Program-made: the position numbers and the translations under genes
Shown: piece after piece, positions 37,229 to 46,406 of the stretch
How positions within the stretch are numbered: position 1 is the first letter of the stretch
How the letters are laid out: each line of letters opens with the position of its first letter
The notes under the pieces: generated by a model
The model's input: only the letters and a program-made list of their open reading frames with translations
Told to the model about the DNA's origin: nothing
Database searches by the model: none
Assembly (NCBI RefSeq): GCF_022024175.1
Contig: NZ_CP091794.1
Span: forward strand, 2,232,001 to 2,296,000
Length of the DNA: 64,000 nucleotides
Direction: 5' to 3'
From: Prevotella communis
Lineage (GTDB): Bacteria > Bacteroidota > Bacteroidia > Bacteroidales > Bacteroidaceae

Positions 37229-38764
37229 TTATTTCTTTTGCAGAACTTGCGTTATTTTCTGTTCACGATGACAGATTCTCACCTCTACGCCAAACTTCTC
37301 ATGGATATGTTCAGCCAAGTGCTGGGCAGAGTAGACTGAACGATGCTGACCACCCGTACAACCAAAACAGAACATCAGTGAGGTGAAGCCACGCTGGATG
37401 TAACGACGCACATGCGCATCAGCCAGTTTATAGACTGAATCCAGGAATGTCAGTATCTCACCATCATCCTCCAGGAAACGAATAACAGGTTCATCCAGTC
37501 CCGTGAGTTTCTTGTAAGGTTCGTAACGGCCTGGGTTGTGCGTAGAACGACAGTCGAACACATAGCCGCCACCATTACCGCTCTCGTCCTCGGGAATGCC
37601 CTTGCCATACGAGAAACTGAATACCTTGACCACCAATGGTCCCTGGGCATCATATTTCGAGAAGGTGGCAGGACCATCCTGCGGATGGGGCTTATAGGGA
37701 TTATTCTCTGTTGTCTTATAGCCATCAGCACGTTTGGCTGTGGATGTGATCTGCTGGAACTGCGGCATCTCTGTCAACTGCCTGAGCACAGCCGACAGAT
37801 ACGGATAAGGGAAGTCGGTTGCATCAAGCAACTCGCGCAGGTTCTGAATAGCCGGCGGTATACTGTCAATAAAATGCTGCTTACGCTCAAAATAGCCTCG
37901 GAAGCCATAGGCACCCAGTACCTGAAGGGTACGGAACAGCACAAAGAGTGAAAGACGGGCAACGAAGACATGTGGTGTGGGTACCTCCGTGAACTGCTTC
38001 AACGCATGATAATACTCATACACCAACTCACGACGCAATTTATGGGGGTACTTAGCCGAAGCCTGCCAAAGGAATGAAGCCACGTCATAATAATAAGGTC
38101 CGCGACGTCCGCCCTGAAAATCGATGAAGTAAGGATTACCCTTATCATCGAGCATCACATTACGTGCCTGGAAATCCCTATAGAGGAAACATTGTTCATC
38201 ACCGCCTGCAGTCAGGTCCTTAGCCATCAGTCGGAAGTCAGCCTCCAGTTTCAACTCATGGAAGTCCAGTTCGGTAGCTTTCAGGAAGCAATACTTGAAA
38301 TAGTTCAAGTCAAAGAGTACCGAGTCCGTATCGAATGCCGGCTGGGGATAGCAATGGGAGAAATCCAGTTCACGGGCGCCACGTATCTGAATATTCGGCA
38401 ACTCACGGATAGTCCGTTTTAGCAGTTGCTGCTCCTGCAACGTATATCGGCCACCAGCCTCACGTCCGCCACGGATTGCATCAAACAGCGACACAGAGCC
38501 AAGATCGGTCTGCAGATAGCGCAACTCATCCTCGCTCACAGCCAACACCTGAGGCACAGGCAACTGGCGCGTGGCAAAATGATGAGCCAGATAGACAAAG
38601 GCATGATTCTCGTCACGACTCGTACCAATACATCCAACTACACTGACGCCATCGGCACCCGTCATTCTGTAATACACACGGTTACTACCAGCGCCAGGCA
38701 GTTGTTCGGTCGTGACAGGCTCTGTGCCACACCACTTTTTATATAAGTCTATCAGCTGCTTCAT
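37229..38764 (-). CDS. Aminosugar kinase-like phosphotransferase fused to a RapZ C-terminal domain
   Basis: 511 residues from the ATG at 38764; an in-frame ATG at 38821 is rejected because a -7 box lies between the two. The N-terminal ~340 residues are an APH/choline-kinase-type fold: 'LPGAGSNRVYYRMTG' (nucleotide loop), 'FLYRDFQARNVMLDD' (catalytic Asp and Asn) and 'YFIDFQGG' (metal-binding Asp). Residues ~385-511 match the C-terminal domain of RapZ: 'VFSFSYGKGIP', 'VFDCRSTHNPGR' and 'FCFGCTGGQHRSVY'. In E. coli this domain senses glucosamine-6-phosphate and binds small RNAs, next to an unrelated P-loop domain. Here it is joined to a kinase related to AmgK, beside a MurU-like gene, suggesting amino-sugar or cell-wall recycling. 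The domain assignments are strong; the pathway is inference. Confidence 0.82.
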   Translation of the reverse strand: MKQLIDLYKKWCGTEPVTTEQLPGAGSNRVYYRMTGADGVSVVGCIGTSRDENHAFVYLAHHFATRQLPVPQVLAVSEDELRYLQTDLGSVSLFDAIRGGREAGGRYTLQEQQLLKRTIRELPNIQIRGARELDFSHCYPQPAFDTDSVLFDLNYFKYCFLKATELDFHELKLEADFRLMAKDLTAGGDEQCFLYRDFQARNVMLDDKGNPYFIDFQGGRRGPYYYDVASFLWQASAKYPHKLRRELVYEYYHALKQFTEVPTPHVFVARLSLFVLFRTLQVLGAYGFRGYFERKQHFIDSIPPAIQNLRELLDATDFPYPYLSAVLRQLTEMPQFQQITSTAKRADGYKTTENNPYKPHPQDGPATFSKYDAQGPLVVKVFSFSYGKGIPEDESGNGGGYVFDCRSTHNPGRYEPYKKLTGLDEPVIRFLEDDGEILTFLDSVYKLADAHVRRYIQRGFTSLMFCFGCTGGQHRSVYSAQHLAEHIHEKFGVEVRICHREQKITQVLQKK

Positions 38765-38793
38765 AATGCTATCTTGTTTTTTCGTTTCGTCCG

Positions 38794-38801
38794 CAAAGTT
38801 A
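38794..38801 (-). promoter_or_regulatory. -7 box of the kinase-RapZ gene
   Basis: TAACTTTG then C on the - strand, 29 bases before the ATG at 38764. Only a weak TTG is seen upstream, at 17-base spacing. Confidence 0.5.
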
Positions 38802-38859
38802 ACACTTTTTTGTGTGAACAACTAAAAAATGAGCCACTTTCTACTTAATAAACATTAAA

Positions 38860-38876
38860 AACTAAAGTCTTTAGTT
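38860..38876. promoter_or_regulatory. Candidate BlaI operator 1
   Basis: AACTAAAG-T-CTTTAGTT: a perfect inverted repeat with 8-base arms, 95 bases before the blaI-type start. It shares AACTA-N7-TAGTT with a second dyad 23 bases downstream. BlaI/MecI dimers bind such dyads and repress their own operon. Confidence 0.65.
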
Positions 38877-38882
38877 ACATCG

Positions 38883-38905
38883 AACTATATTTTTTAGTTA
38901 CTTTG
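38883..38905 (+). promoter_or_regulatory. Candidate BlaI operator 2 overlapping the -7 box
   Basis: The second AACTA-N7-TAGTT dyad (38883-38899) overlaps TTACTTTG (38898-38905), a one-mismatch -7 box followed by C. A repressor on this site would block RNA polymerase. Confidence 0.6.
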
Positions 38906-38970
38906 CCAGCGGATACAGATACTGGCGCAGCAGAAGCGCTAATCAAATTGGAACTTTTAAACCCAAAACA

Positions 38971-39327
38971 ATGAGAAGACTAACCACAAAAGAACGGGAA
39001 ATCATGGAACTGTACTGGCAGCATGGTCCGATGTTCGTCAAGGAACTGCTGGAGTACTATGACGAGCCACGTCCTCATTTCAATACACTGTCAACTACTG
39101 TACGCATCCTGGAGAAGAAAGGTTTTCTGGATCACAAGCAGTATGGCACCTCCTACCAATATTTCCCTACCATCACGGAAAAGGAATACGGACGTTCCAG
39201 TCTGACAGGTATCATCAAGGACTACTTTAATGATTCCTACCTGAGTGCCGTCTCAGCCTTCGTAAAGGAAGAGAAAATCTCTGTGGACGAACTGAAAGAA
39301 CTAATCGAGAAAATAGAGCAAGGATGA
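38971..39327 (+). CDS. BlaI/MecI/CopY-family transcriptional repressor
   Basis: 118 residues. A winged helix-turn-helix begins 'LTTKEREIMELYWQHGPMFV', with recognition region 'HFNTLSTTVRILEKKGFLDH' and a wing 'YGTSYQYFPTITEKEY'. The C-terminal dimerisation helix ends 'ELIEKIEQG'. Repressors of this family are cleaved after a signal from a membrane M56 peptidase. The gene overlaps the next start codon by four bases, the usual blaI-blaR arrangement. Two candidate operators lie upstream. No beta-lactamase gene is nearby, so the regulated function is unknown. Confidence 0.93.
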   Translation: MRRLTTKEREIMELYWQHGPMFVKELLEYYDEPRPHFNTLSTTVRILEKKGFLDHKQYGTSYQYFPTITEKEYGRSSLTGIIKDYFNDSYLSAVSAFVKEEKISVDELKELIEKIEQG

Positions 39328-40850
39328 TGGAGTTTCTGACATACGACCTGAAGGTGGCAGCACTATTAGCGGTATTCTATATGTTCTACCGCCTGCTGCT
39401 GAGCCGCGAGACATTCCACTGCGTCAACCGCATCGTGCTGCTGACAACCGCCGTGGCATCGTTCATACTGCCTCTGTGCGTCATCACGCTGCACAAGACG
39501 GTAGTTATAGAACTGACAGAGACACATGTGGATTTCGAGGGAATGACCATGATGATTGAGGAAGCAGAGCAACAGCCATTCTGGCAGACAGCAGCTGTCA
39601 TCGCCTTCTTCATCGGTATGGTGGCCACCTTAGGATACACGCTCTCCAACGTGCTCCGCGTATGGTTACTCATCAGTCGCAGCCAACAGCATCCACAGTC
39701 CGACGGCACCGTCATCTGCGTAACCTCCTTTGACGTATCGCCTTTCAGTTGGATGCATTACATCGTACTCTCCCAAAGCGACTACGAGGCTCAAGACGCC
39801 TCTATTCTCGCCCATGAACGGGGACATATCCGTCGACACCATTCGCTCGACCTGCTCCTCGTTGATACCCTCACCGCTTTGCAATGGTTCAATCCCGCTA
39901 TGTGGATGCTGCGCCAGGACCTGCGCGCCATCCACGAGTACGAAGCCGATGCAGCGGTACTCTCTCAAGGCATCAATATGCGCCAGTATCAGTATCTGCT
40001 TATCCAAAAAGCCGTGAGCCACTGCGGGTACTCAGTAGCCAACGGTATCAGTCACAGTACCCTTAAAAACCGCATAAATATGATGCTACATAAGAGTTCA
40101 AGTCGTGCCAGCTTACTGAAGCTGCTCGCATTAGTCCCCATCGTTGGTATTGCCCTGGCTATGCAGGCAGAAACCGTCAACGACTATGTCTATACAGAAA
40201 AGACACAGACACCTCAGAAGAAGGTGATCAAGAAAGGTAAGGCCAACGCTCAGATAAAGATGGGCAACAAGACCATACAAGTGAAAAAAACGGAAAAAAT
40301 TGCTTCTGGGAAGACAAAAGAACCACTCATTATGATTGACGGAAAGCGCTCAACCAAAGCCGAAATGGATGCTCTGGATGAAAAGAGAATCGACCACATC
40401 AACGTACTGAAGGGGAAAGCTGCCACTGAGATCTACGGAGCTGAAGGTAAAAACGGCGTCATAGAAATAAAGACCAAGAAACCCGTACTGCTGGACGTTG
40501 TTGTAAAGACAGAAGCACAGACCGAGCCCGACGACAAACCATTTGACGTGGTAGAACAGATGCCGGAATTCCCTGGCGGTCAGGAAGCATTGATGCAATT
40601 CCTACGACAGGAGGTAAAATATCCTAAGGAAGCCGAAGAAAAGGGTCTCCAAGGTCGCGTAGTCGTAAGGTACATCATTGAGAAAGACGGCAGCATTAGC
40701 GAAGTTGAAATTGTAAAGAGTGTTAACGAATATCTGGATGCAGAAGCCATCCGCGTTGTCAACGCCATGCCGAAATGGAAGCCTGGTAAACAAAAAGGTG
40801 AGCCCGTACGTGTGAAGTTCACTCTTCCCGTTACCTTCCGCTTGAGCTAA
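39324..40850 (+). CDS. BlaR1-like M56 membrane metallopeptidase with receptor-plug-like motif and TonB C-terminal domain
   Basis: 508 residues. About four membrane segments lie in the first 290 residues ('VAALLAVFYMFYRLLL', 'TAAVIAFFIGMVATLGYTL', 'LLALVPIVGIALAM'). The zinc site is H164-E-R-G-H168 in 'AHERGHIRRHH', with the third ligand in 'HEYEADAAV'. The periplasmic part holds a Lys-rich linker, then ~336-395 with 'IMIDGKRSTKAEM' and 'INVLKGKAATEIYGAEGKNG', very like the plug of SusC receptors, and a TonB C-terminal domain (~420-508, 'PEFPGGQEALMQFL', 'GRVVVRYIIEKDG'). It is the likely signal-transducing partner of the repressor encoded upstream; the extra domains suggest it senses or touches outer-membrane receptors, which is inference. 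Confidence 0.88.
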   Translation: MMEFLTYDLKVAALLAVFYMFYRLLLSRETFHCVNRIVLLTTAVASFILPLCVITLHKTVVIELTETHVDFEGMTMMIEEAEQQPFWQTAAVIAFFIGMVATLGYTLSNVLRVWLLISRSQQHPQSDGTVICVTSFDVSPFSWMHYIVLSQSDYEAQDASILAHERGHIRRHHSLDLLLVDTLTALQWFNPAMWMLRQDLRAIHEYEADAAVLSQGINMRQYQYLLIQKAVSHCGYSVANGISHSTLKNRINMMLHKSSSRASLLKLLALVPIVGIALAMQAETVNDYVYTEKTQTPQKKVIKKGKANAQIKMGNKTIQVKKTEKIASGKTKEPLIMIDGKRSTKAEMDALDEKRIDHINVLKGKAATEIYGAEGKNGVIEIKTKKPVLLDVVVKTEAQTEPDDKPFDVVEQMPEFPGGQEALMQFLRQEVKYPKEAEEKGLQGRVVVRYIIEKDGSISEVEIVKSVNEYLDAEAIRVVNAMPKWKPGKQKGEPVRVKFTLPVTFRLS

Positions 40851-40869
40851 TACATAGAGTTCTATTTAG

Positions 40870-40934
40870 TCCGCAGGCTTCGGACTGTGCGTACGTCCCT
40901 AACGTACTGCGAGTCCGAAGCCTACGGATTTTTT
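40870..40934 (+). terminator. Very long terminator hairpin after the M56 gene
   Basis: A 17-base outer stem with one mismatch (40870-40886 with 40912-40928), continued inward by GTACGT/ACGTAC, then six T. Total hairpin about 59 bases, far longer than others here. It ends at the stop codon of the convergent glycosidase gene. There is no T tract on the - strand, so it mainly serves the + strand. Confidence 0.8.
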
Positions 40935-43848
40935 ATTGCAGCGTGATACCCATCAGTCCTGCAACAATATCGTTTGACAGTACCCGCAGGGTAAGGCTAC
41001 GCAAGCGTTTCTTTTCATTTAGAGGCATGCGCAACATCTGAGCGGCTCCACCAGGAATCTCCCGTCCATAGACGCCTTTGATATTCAATGCCTTTCCTAA
41101 GTCGCGACTCACCGTACCCGTACCCAGACAAACACGATACGGACGAGGATTGGCACTATAGAAAGCTTTGCCGTCAACATAATAGTCCTGCTCTATAGGA
41201 CACCAGTTATCCGGGTTGCGCAGAAACAGCGTATCGCAAGTATGATCCTCATAAGTGGCAATAACCAGGGCATTATCGATGCGGCTCTGCATGTGGTTCG
41301 TACTGCCTGCCATCAACAGATAAGCCGAGGAGGCCTTGCCTTTCAGGGGTACCACGATGCTGTCTGGATAATTGTCCCAGAGCGAGGTATACACGACATT
41401 CCGTCCCTCCTTGGGTGTACGGAAAGGCACACCAGCCACTGTGAACGTATTCTTCTGAATCAGCGTGCGGAATACGGAGTCATTAATCACAGGCGTATAT
41501 TGCGGGTGGCACCACTCTCCCACTCCCTGCACAGGAATCTGAAGGGTCGTGGTCTGAGGTCGAGGCGACAGATACCGATTCTTGAAAATATCGTCCACCT
41601 CACTATTAAAGAAGCCGGCGATATCCTGCATCTTAAACGGCTTGGAAAGGTCTGGCTCTTCAAGTCCATAGTTGCGCTTGCCTTTCACGATAGGATGCGA
41701 GAGACTCATCACATAATCAGCTTTCCTCACCTCTATCACCTGATAACGTTCTGAGGTTCCCTCTATTTCACGATAGTTGCCCTTTCCTGTATTCTGACGA
41801 ATCACAATCTTCAGGGGCTGACGGAAATTCTGTGTCACCTCATAACGCTCTACCCCATCCTTGCGTGTAAACTTATACGTCAGATAAGGTGTCTTTACAG
41901 ATACGCTATCCCATGAACTGGGGAAACCAGGACGGATAACACACTGGCCGTAGAGTGCCTCAGGGATGATACCAAAGAGTCCCTGAATCAGTGTACGACT
42001 ACTGATACCGATACAGTCGCCAAAGTCACGATAGCACTCACCACGGGCAGCATCATAATGAGAAAGCTGTCCAAAGTTGGCAGGCGACTGTCCGTAGAAC
42101 ATATTATCCATCACACTGGCCATCAGCAGGTCGTAGCCCTGTATATCATCTCCGGCCTCAAAACAGGCCAGCGCCATATGCATCGTCTCTGCCGTAGCTA
42201 CATTATTGATACTCCAGGAGTAAGGCATCCAGTTGGATGTGGCAATGGTCTTATAGTTGGTATCCTCCACTCTAATATGCGGGATATGCGATCTCATCCA
42301 GTTCACAGCCTTATAAGCCTGAGCTGGAGAACAGGCCCCGCAGTCAATAGGCGTATAGATGCTCCAAACGGCAGGCGACTCATGCTTGCGCTTCAGTCCC
42401 ATACCGTCTTCATACTCTGCCCAGACACCCTTCTCGCTCAACCACAATCGCTCGTTCATCGCTTTGAGGATAGCCTCAGCCTCTTGCTGATAAGGTTTTC
42501 CATCCTCACCAATGATGTCTGCGATACGCGCGGCCAGCAGATTGCCACGGTAGTTGTAGGCCGAAGAATGGGTCACGGCACCACCACTATAATATAAGGC
42601 ATCACTGGCCCAGATGCAGCAATAGGCATCATAGAGGTGATCACCATCGGGGTCGTAGTTGCGTTTCTCCCACGCCAGATGTCTTTTGATAACAGGCCAC
42701 ATCTGTCGCATATAGGCCGTATCGGCATCATACTGGAAATGCCAGAGCAACTCATCCATATAGTTGAGGTTCATGTCGTAATGGTGCATCTGATTATTAC
42801 GCTCAGGATTACGACAGATATAGCCATTCGAATACATCTGGGTGCCCCATTTCTTCTCAGCACGCGCCATATTCATCTTGGCATCCTGCGAGGGATGAGG
42901 AATAGTGGGTTCTACATTGGTCACCTGACTCTTGGCATAGGCATTGAAATGGCTCAACTGACGCTCATTCCATCCCAGTACATCACCCACATAGGCAGCA
43001 CGCCAACCGGCCAGAGGCATGCGCCAGCCTATACAGCCATGCAACCAGGTCTGTCCGTCCCAGTCGCCATCGGCAGCAAAGGTCAGGGCACTTCCCAGTG
43101 TATTAATATAAGGGTCTGGTGTATTGAACTCGATTCTGCTTTGTAACGCACCGTTATGCATCACAGCTTTCATGAACAACTGTCGTCCCTGCTCGTCGCT
43201 GACTGGTGTTATCTGGTTGATAGAGTCAATCACGAAATAAGTCTCGCGCCCTCCGTTCCACTTACATCCTGAAATATTCCTTTTTTTTGACGAAGCCTCG
43301 AAACAGCCTGGCTTATCAGCACCGATGTCACCATTACGACTGAGTTTCGGATTGGCAATATCGCATACCTCAGCAGTATAGACGGCTTCCTTATCGAAAT
43401 GCTGATCATCAAACAGCCATACAGCCCCTTCCCTATCAGGCATCGCCACGACTGTCAGTTTCAAATAGGCATCCTTCCCCCATCGCTTATCCTGCAAACG
43501 GTAGATACGCATGCCGTTCACATAACTCGCCTTACAATAGTCTGTAGAGTCGAGCGCAACGCCATTCACCTCAAAACGAATATGGCGATGGTGATTTTTC
43601 TTGACCACAGCAAACACCGGCCGGTCGGATGTCTCCACTCGCCAGTCTGAATAACTGCCATAGAGGGCACGTGTAAATCGATTCTTACCATTCACACAAA
43701 CAATAGCATCGCCCTCTGGGAAATATTGCTGCACACGAGCCTCATCCTGCTTGCCATCATTATACGACTGCAATGCACCTGCTATCTGTGCTTCCGCAGA
43801 TAAAAAGCCAGTAAGGATTAACGACAAAGTCAATACGAAATGCTTCAT
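40933..43848 (-). CDS. Large secreted glycosidase-like protein, (alpha/alpha)6 barrel, DUF4450 type
   Basis: 971 residues from the ATG at 43848, which gives a clean signal peptide ('FVLTLSLILTGFLSAEAQ'); the in-frame ATG six codons upstream is less likely. The N-terminal ~300 residues are a beta-sandwich ('FTRALYGSYSDWRVETSDR'), consistent with DUF4450. The middle is an (alpha/alpha)6-barrel ('NYMDELLWHFQYDADTAYM', 'YDPDGDHLYDAYCCIWASD', 'WSIYTPIDCGACSP'), followed by C-terminal beta domains ('FFNSEVDDIFKNRYLSPR'). It is probably a glycoside hydrolase acting on plant polysaccharide side chains (rhamnosidase or arabinofuranosidase-like), but I cannot assign a family. Its start overlaps the stop of a 63-residue membrane protein gene as ATGA, implying coupling. 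Confidence 0.65.
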   Translation of the reverse strand: MKHFVLTLSLILTGFLSAEAQIAGALQSYNDGKQDEARVQQYFPEGDAIVCVNGKNRFTRALYGSYSDWRVETSDRPVFAVVKKNHHRHIRFEVNGVALDSTDYCKASYVNGMRIYRLQDKRWGKDAYLKLTVVAMPDREGAVWLFDDQHFDKEAVYTAEVCDIANPKLSRNGDIGADKPGCFEASSKKRNISGCKWNGGRETYFVIDSINQITPVSDEQGRQLFMKAVMHNGALQSRIEFNTPDPYINTLGSALTFAADGDWDGQTWLHGCIGWRMPLAGWRAAYVGDVLGWNERQLSHFNAYAKSQVTNVEPTIPHPSQDAKMNMARAEKKWGTQMYSNGYICRNPERNNQMHHYDMNLNYMDELLWHFQYDADTAYMRQMWPVIKRHLAWEKRNYDPDGDHLYDAYCCIWASDALYYSGGAVTHSSAYNYRGNLLAARIADIIGEDGKPYQQEAEAILKAMNERLWLSEKGVWAEYEDGMGLKRKHESPAVWSIYTPIDCGACSPAQAYKAVNWMRSHIPHIRVEDTNYKTIATSNWMPYSWSINNVATAETMHMALACFEAGDDIQGYDLLMASVMDNMFYGQSPANFGQLSHYDAARGECYRDFGDCIGISSRTLIQGLFGIIPEALYGQCVIRPGFPSSWDSVSVKTPYLTYKFTRKDGVERYEVTQNFRQPLKIVIRQNTGKGNYREIEGTSERYQVIEVRKADYVMSLSHPIVKGKRNYGLEEPDLSKPFKMQDIAGFFNSEVDDIFKNRYLSPRPQTTTLQIPVQGVGEWCHPQYTPVINDSVFRTLIQKNTFTVAGVPFRTPKEGRNVVYTSLWDNYPDSIVVPLKGKASSAYLLMAGSTNHMQSRIDNALVIATYEDHTCDTLFLRNPDNWCPIEQDYYVDGKAFYSANPRPYRVCLGTGTVSRDLGKALNIKGVYGREIPGGAAQMLRMPLNEKKRLRSLTLRVLSNDIVAGLMGITLQ

Positions 43849-44036
43849 TGGCGCCTTTCCTTCCATTTCTCAATCCAGTCAATCACATAGCTTTCCAATA
43901 TCGCAATGATAATCAGAAAACCCAGAGCCATCACAAAGGCCCACCATAAACTATTGGTCAATTTGGCAGCGAAGTTATATACCACTGTAGCCAGTGCAAA
44001 CTTGACAGCCCAACTAATAATAAACTTCCAATTCAT
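43845..44036 (-). CDS. Small two-helix membrane protein of unknown function
   Basis: 63 residues: N-terminal amphipathic or membrane segment ('FIISWAVKFALATVVYNFAA'), a second membrane segment ('WWAFVMALGFLIIIAILES') and a charged end ('IEKWKERRQ'). It has a full-consensus promoter eight bases upstream and overlaps the glycosidase start by four bases, so it is very likely translated. I do not recognise the family. Its coupling to a secreted enzyme may simply share a promoter. Confidence 0.7.
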   Translation of the reverse strand: MNWKFIISWAVKFALATVVYNFAAKLTNSLWWAFVMALGFLIIIAILESYVIDWIEKWKERRQ

Positions 44037-44044
44037 AACAGGGG

Positions 44045-44076
44045 CAAAGGTAGTGCTTTTTTATGAGATTACCAAA
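44045..44076 (-). promoter_or_regulatory. Promoter of the small membrane protein and glycosidase genes
   Basis: On the - strand: TTTG (44076-44073), 20 bases, TACCTTTG (44052-44045); only eight bases separate it from the ATG. Confidence 0.75.
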
Positions 44077-44083
44077 GAAACAA

Positions 44084-44119
44084 CAAAATAAAAGCCGACT
44101 GTCTCACGACAACCGGCTT
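44084..44119 (-). terminator. Possible second terminator downstream of groEL
   Basis: A hairpin with 12 paired bases including two G-U pairs (44092-44103 with 44108-44119) followed on the - strand by TTTATTTTG. It lies just upstream of the small-protein promoter. The remaining bases 44122-44250 are AT-rich and show nothing recognisable. Confidence 0.5.
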
Positions 44120-44251
44120 CAAAAACAAACTACTTAAAAACTAATCTACTAAAACAAATCAAAAAATATCTTTTTTCTGTTTGCAAAGTTATACATTAAT
44201 TTTTATCTGTCCAAACGTTTTTATATCAAAAATTATAGTCTCTTGACATAA

Positions 44252-44288
44252 ATCAAAGAAAATGAGACGTACAGAATACATCTCATTC
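44252..44288 (-). terminator. Terminator of groESL
   Basis: A 10-base stem with one wobble pair around 44261-44287 (AATGAGA and TCTCATT arms), 31 bases after the groEL stop, followed on the - strand by TTTTCTTTGATTT. Confidence 0.65.
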
Positions 44289-44318
44289 TCTTTTGTTATA
44301 TAGAGTTGTCAATTTGGC

Positions 44319-45968
<1,650 letters not shown>

Positions 45969-46008
45969 TTATTATTACGTGAAAACGTTATATCGTTATA
46001 ACGCCACA

Positions 46009-46281
46009 TTATTTCTCGATGATAGCAAGTACGTCGCTCTGACGCATCATCAGGAACTTCTCACCCTCGAGCTCAATCTCAGTGCCGCTGTATTTGCCAT
46101 AAAGCACTTCATCACCAGCCTTGAGGATCATCTCCTCATCCTTGGTACCCTTACCAACGGCCTTGATAACACCACGAAGGGGTTTCTCTTTTGCTGTATC
46201 TGGAATAATGATTCCACCGATTTTCTCTTCAGCCGGTGCAGGAACTACCAACACGCGGTCTGCTAATGGTTTGATGTTCAT
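46009..46281 (-). CDS. groES: Co-chaperonin GroES (10 kDa)
   Basis: 90 residues from the ATG at 46281; the longer frame to 46329 adds 16 residues unlike any GroES. '[20 protein letters not shown]' is the N terminus, the mobile loop is '[20 protein letters not shown]' and '[20 protein letters not shown]' follows. It caps GroEL. No CIRCE element and no TTTG/TAnnTTTG promoter was found upstream. Confidence 0.97.
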   Translation of the reverse strand: MNIKPLADRVLVVPAPAEEKIGGIIIPDTAKEKPLRGVIKAVGKGTKDEEMILKAGDEVLYGKYSGTEIELEGEKFLMMRQSDVLAIIEK

Positions 46282-46329
46282 AATTCTAAGTATTTTTAAG
46301 TTATAAATAAATTCGTCTGCCTTTGGCAT

Positions 46330-46373
46330 TGCGAAAAGCGTGCCAAACTGTCCTTACTGACAATTTGGCACGC
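46330..46373 (-). terminator. Terminator of the GH28 gene
   Basis: A 15-base stem with one wobble pair (46338-46352 with 46359-46373), 6-base loop, then TTTT on the - strand, 33 bases after the stop codon. It lies just upstream of groES. Confidence 0.8.
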
Positions 46374-46406
46374 CCTCAAAGTCACCTTTATATATAATAT
46401 AAGGTA

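Noticed and set aside
38971..40850. Beta-lactam resistance locus
   Set aside because: A BlaI/BlaR1-like pair is present, but no beta-lactamase or penicillin-binding protein gene is nearby, and the sensor lacks a visible penicillin-binding domain.
40870..40928. Long palindrome taken as paired ends of a small transposon
   Set aside because: The arms are separated by only a few bases, no flanking duplication is seen, and a T tract shows a terminator.
46282..46329. 16-codon extension of groES
   Set aside because: The residues do not resemble GroES, while the ATG at 46281 gives the exact family N terminus.
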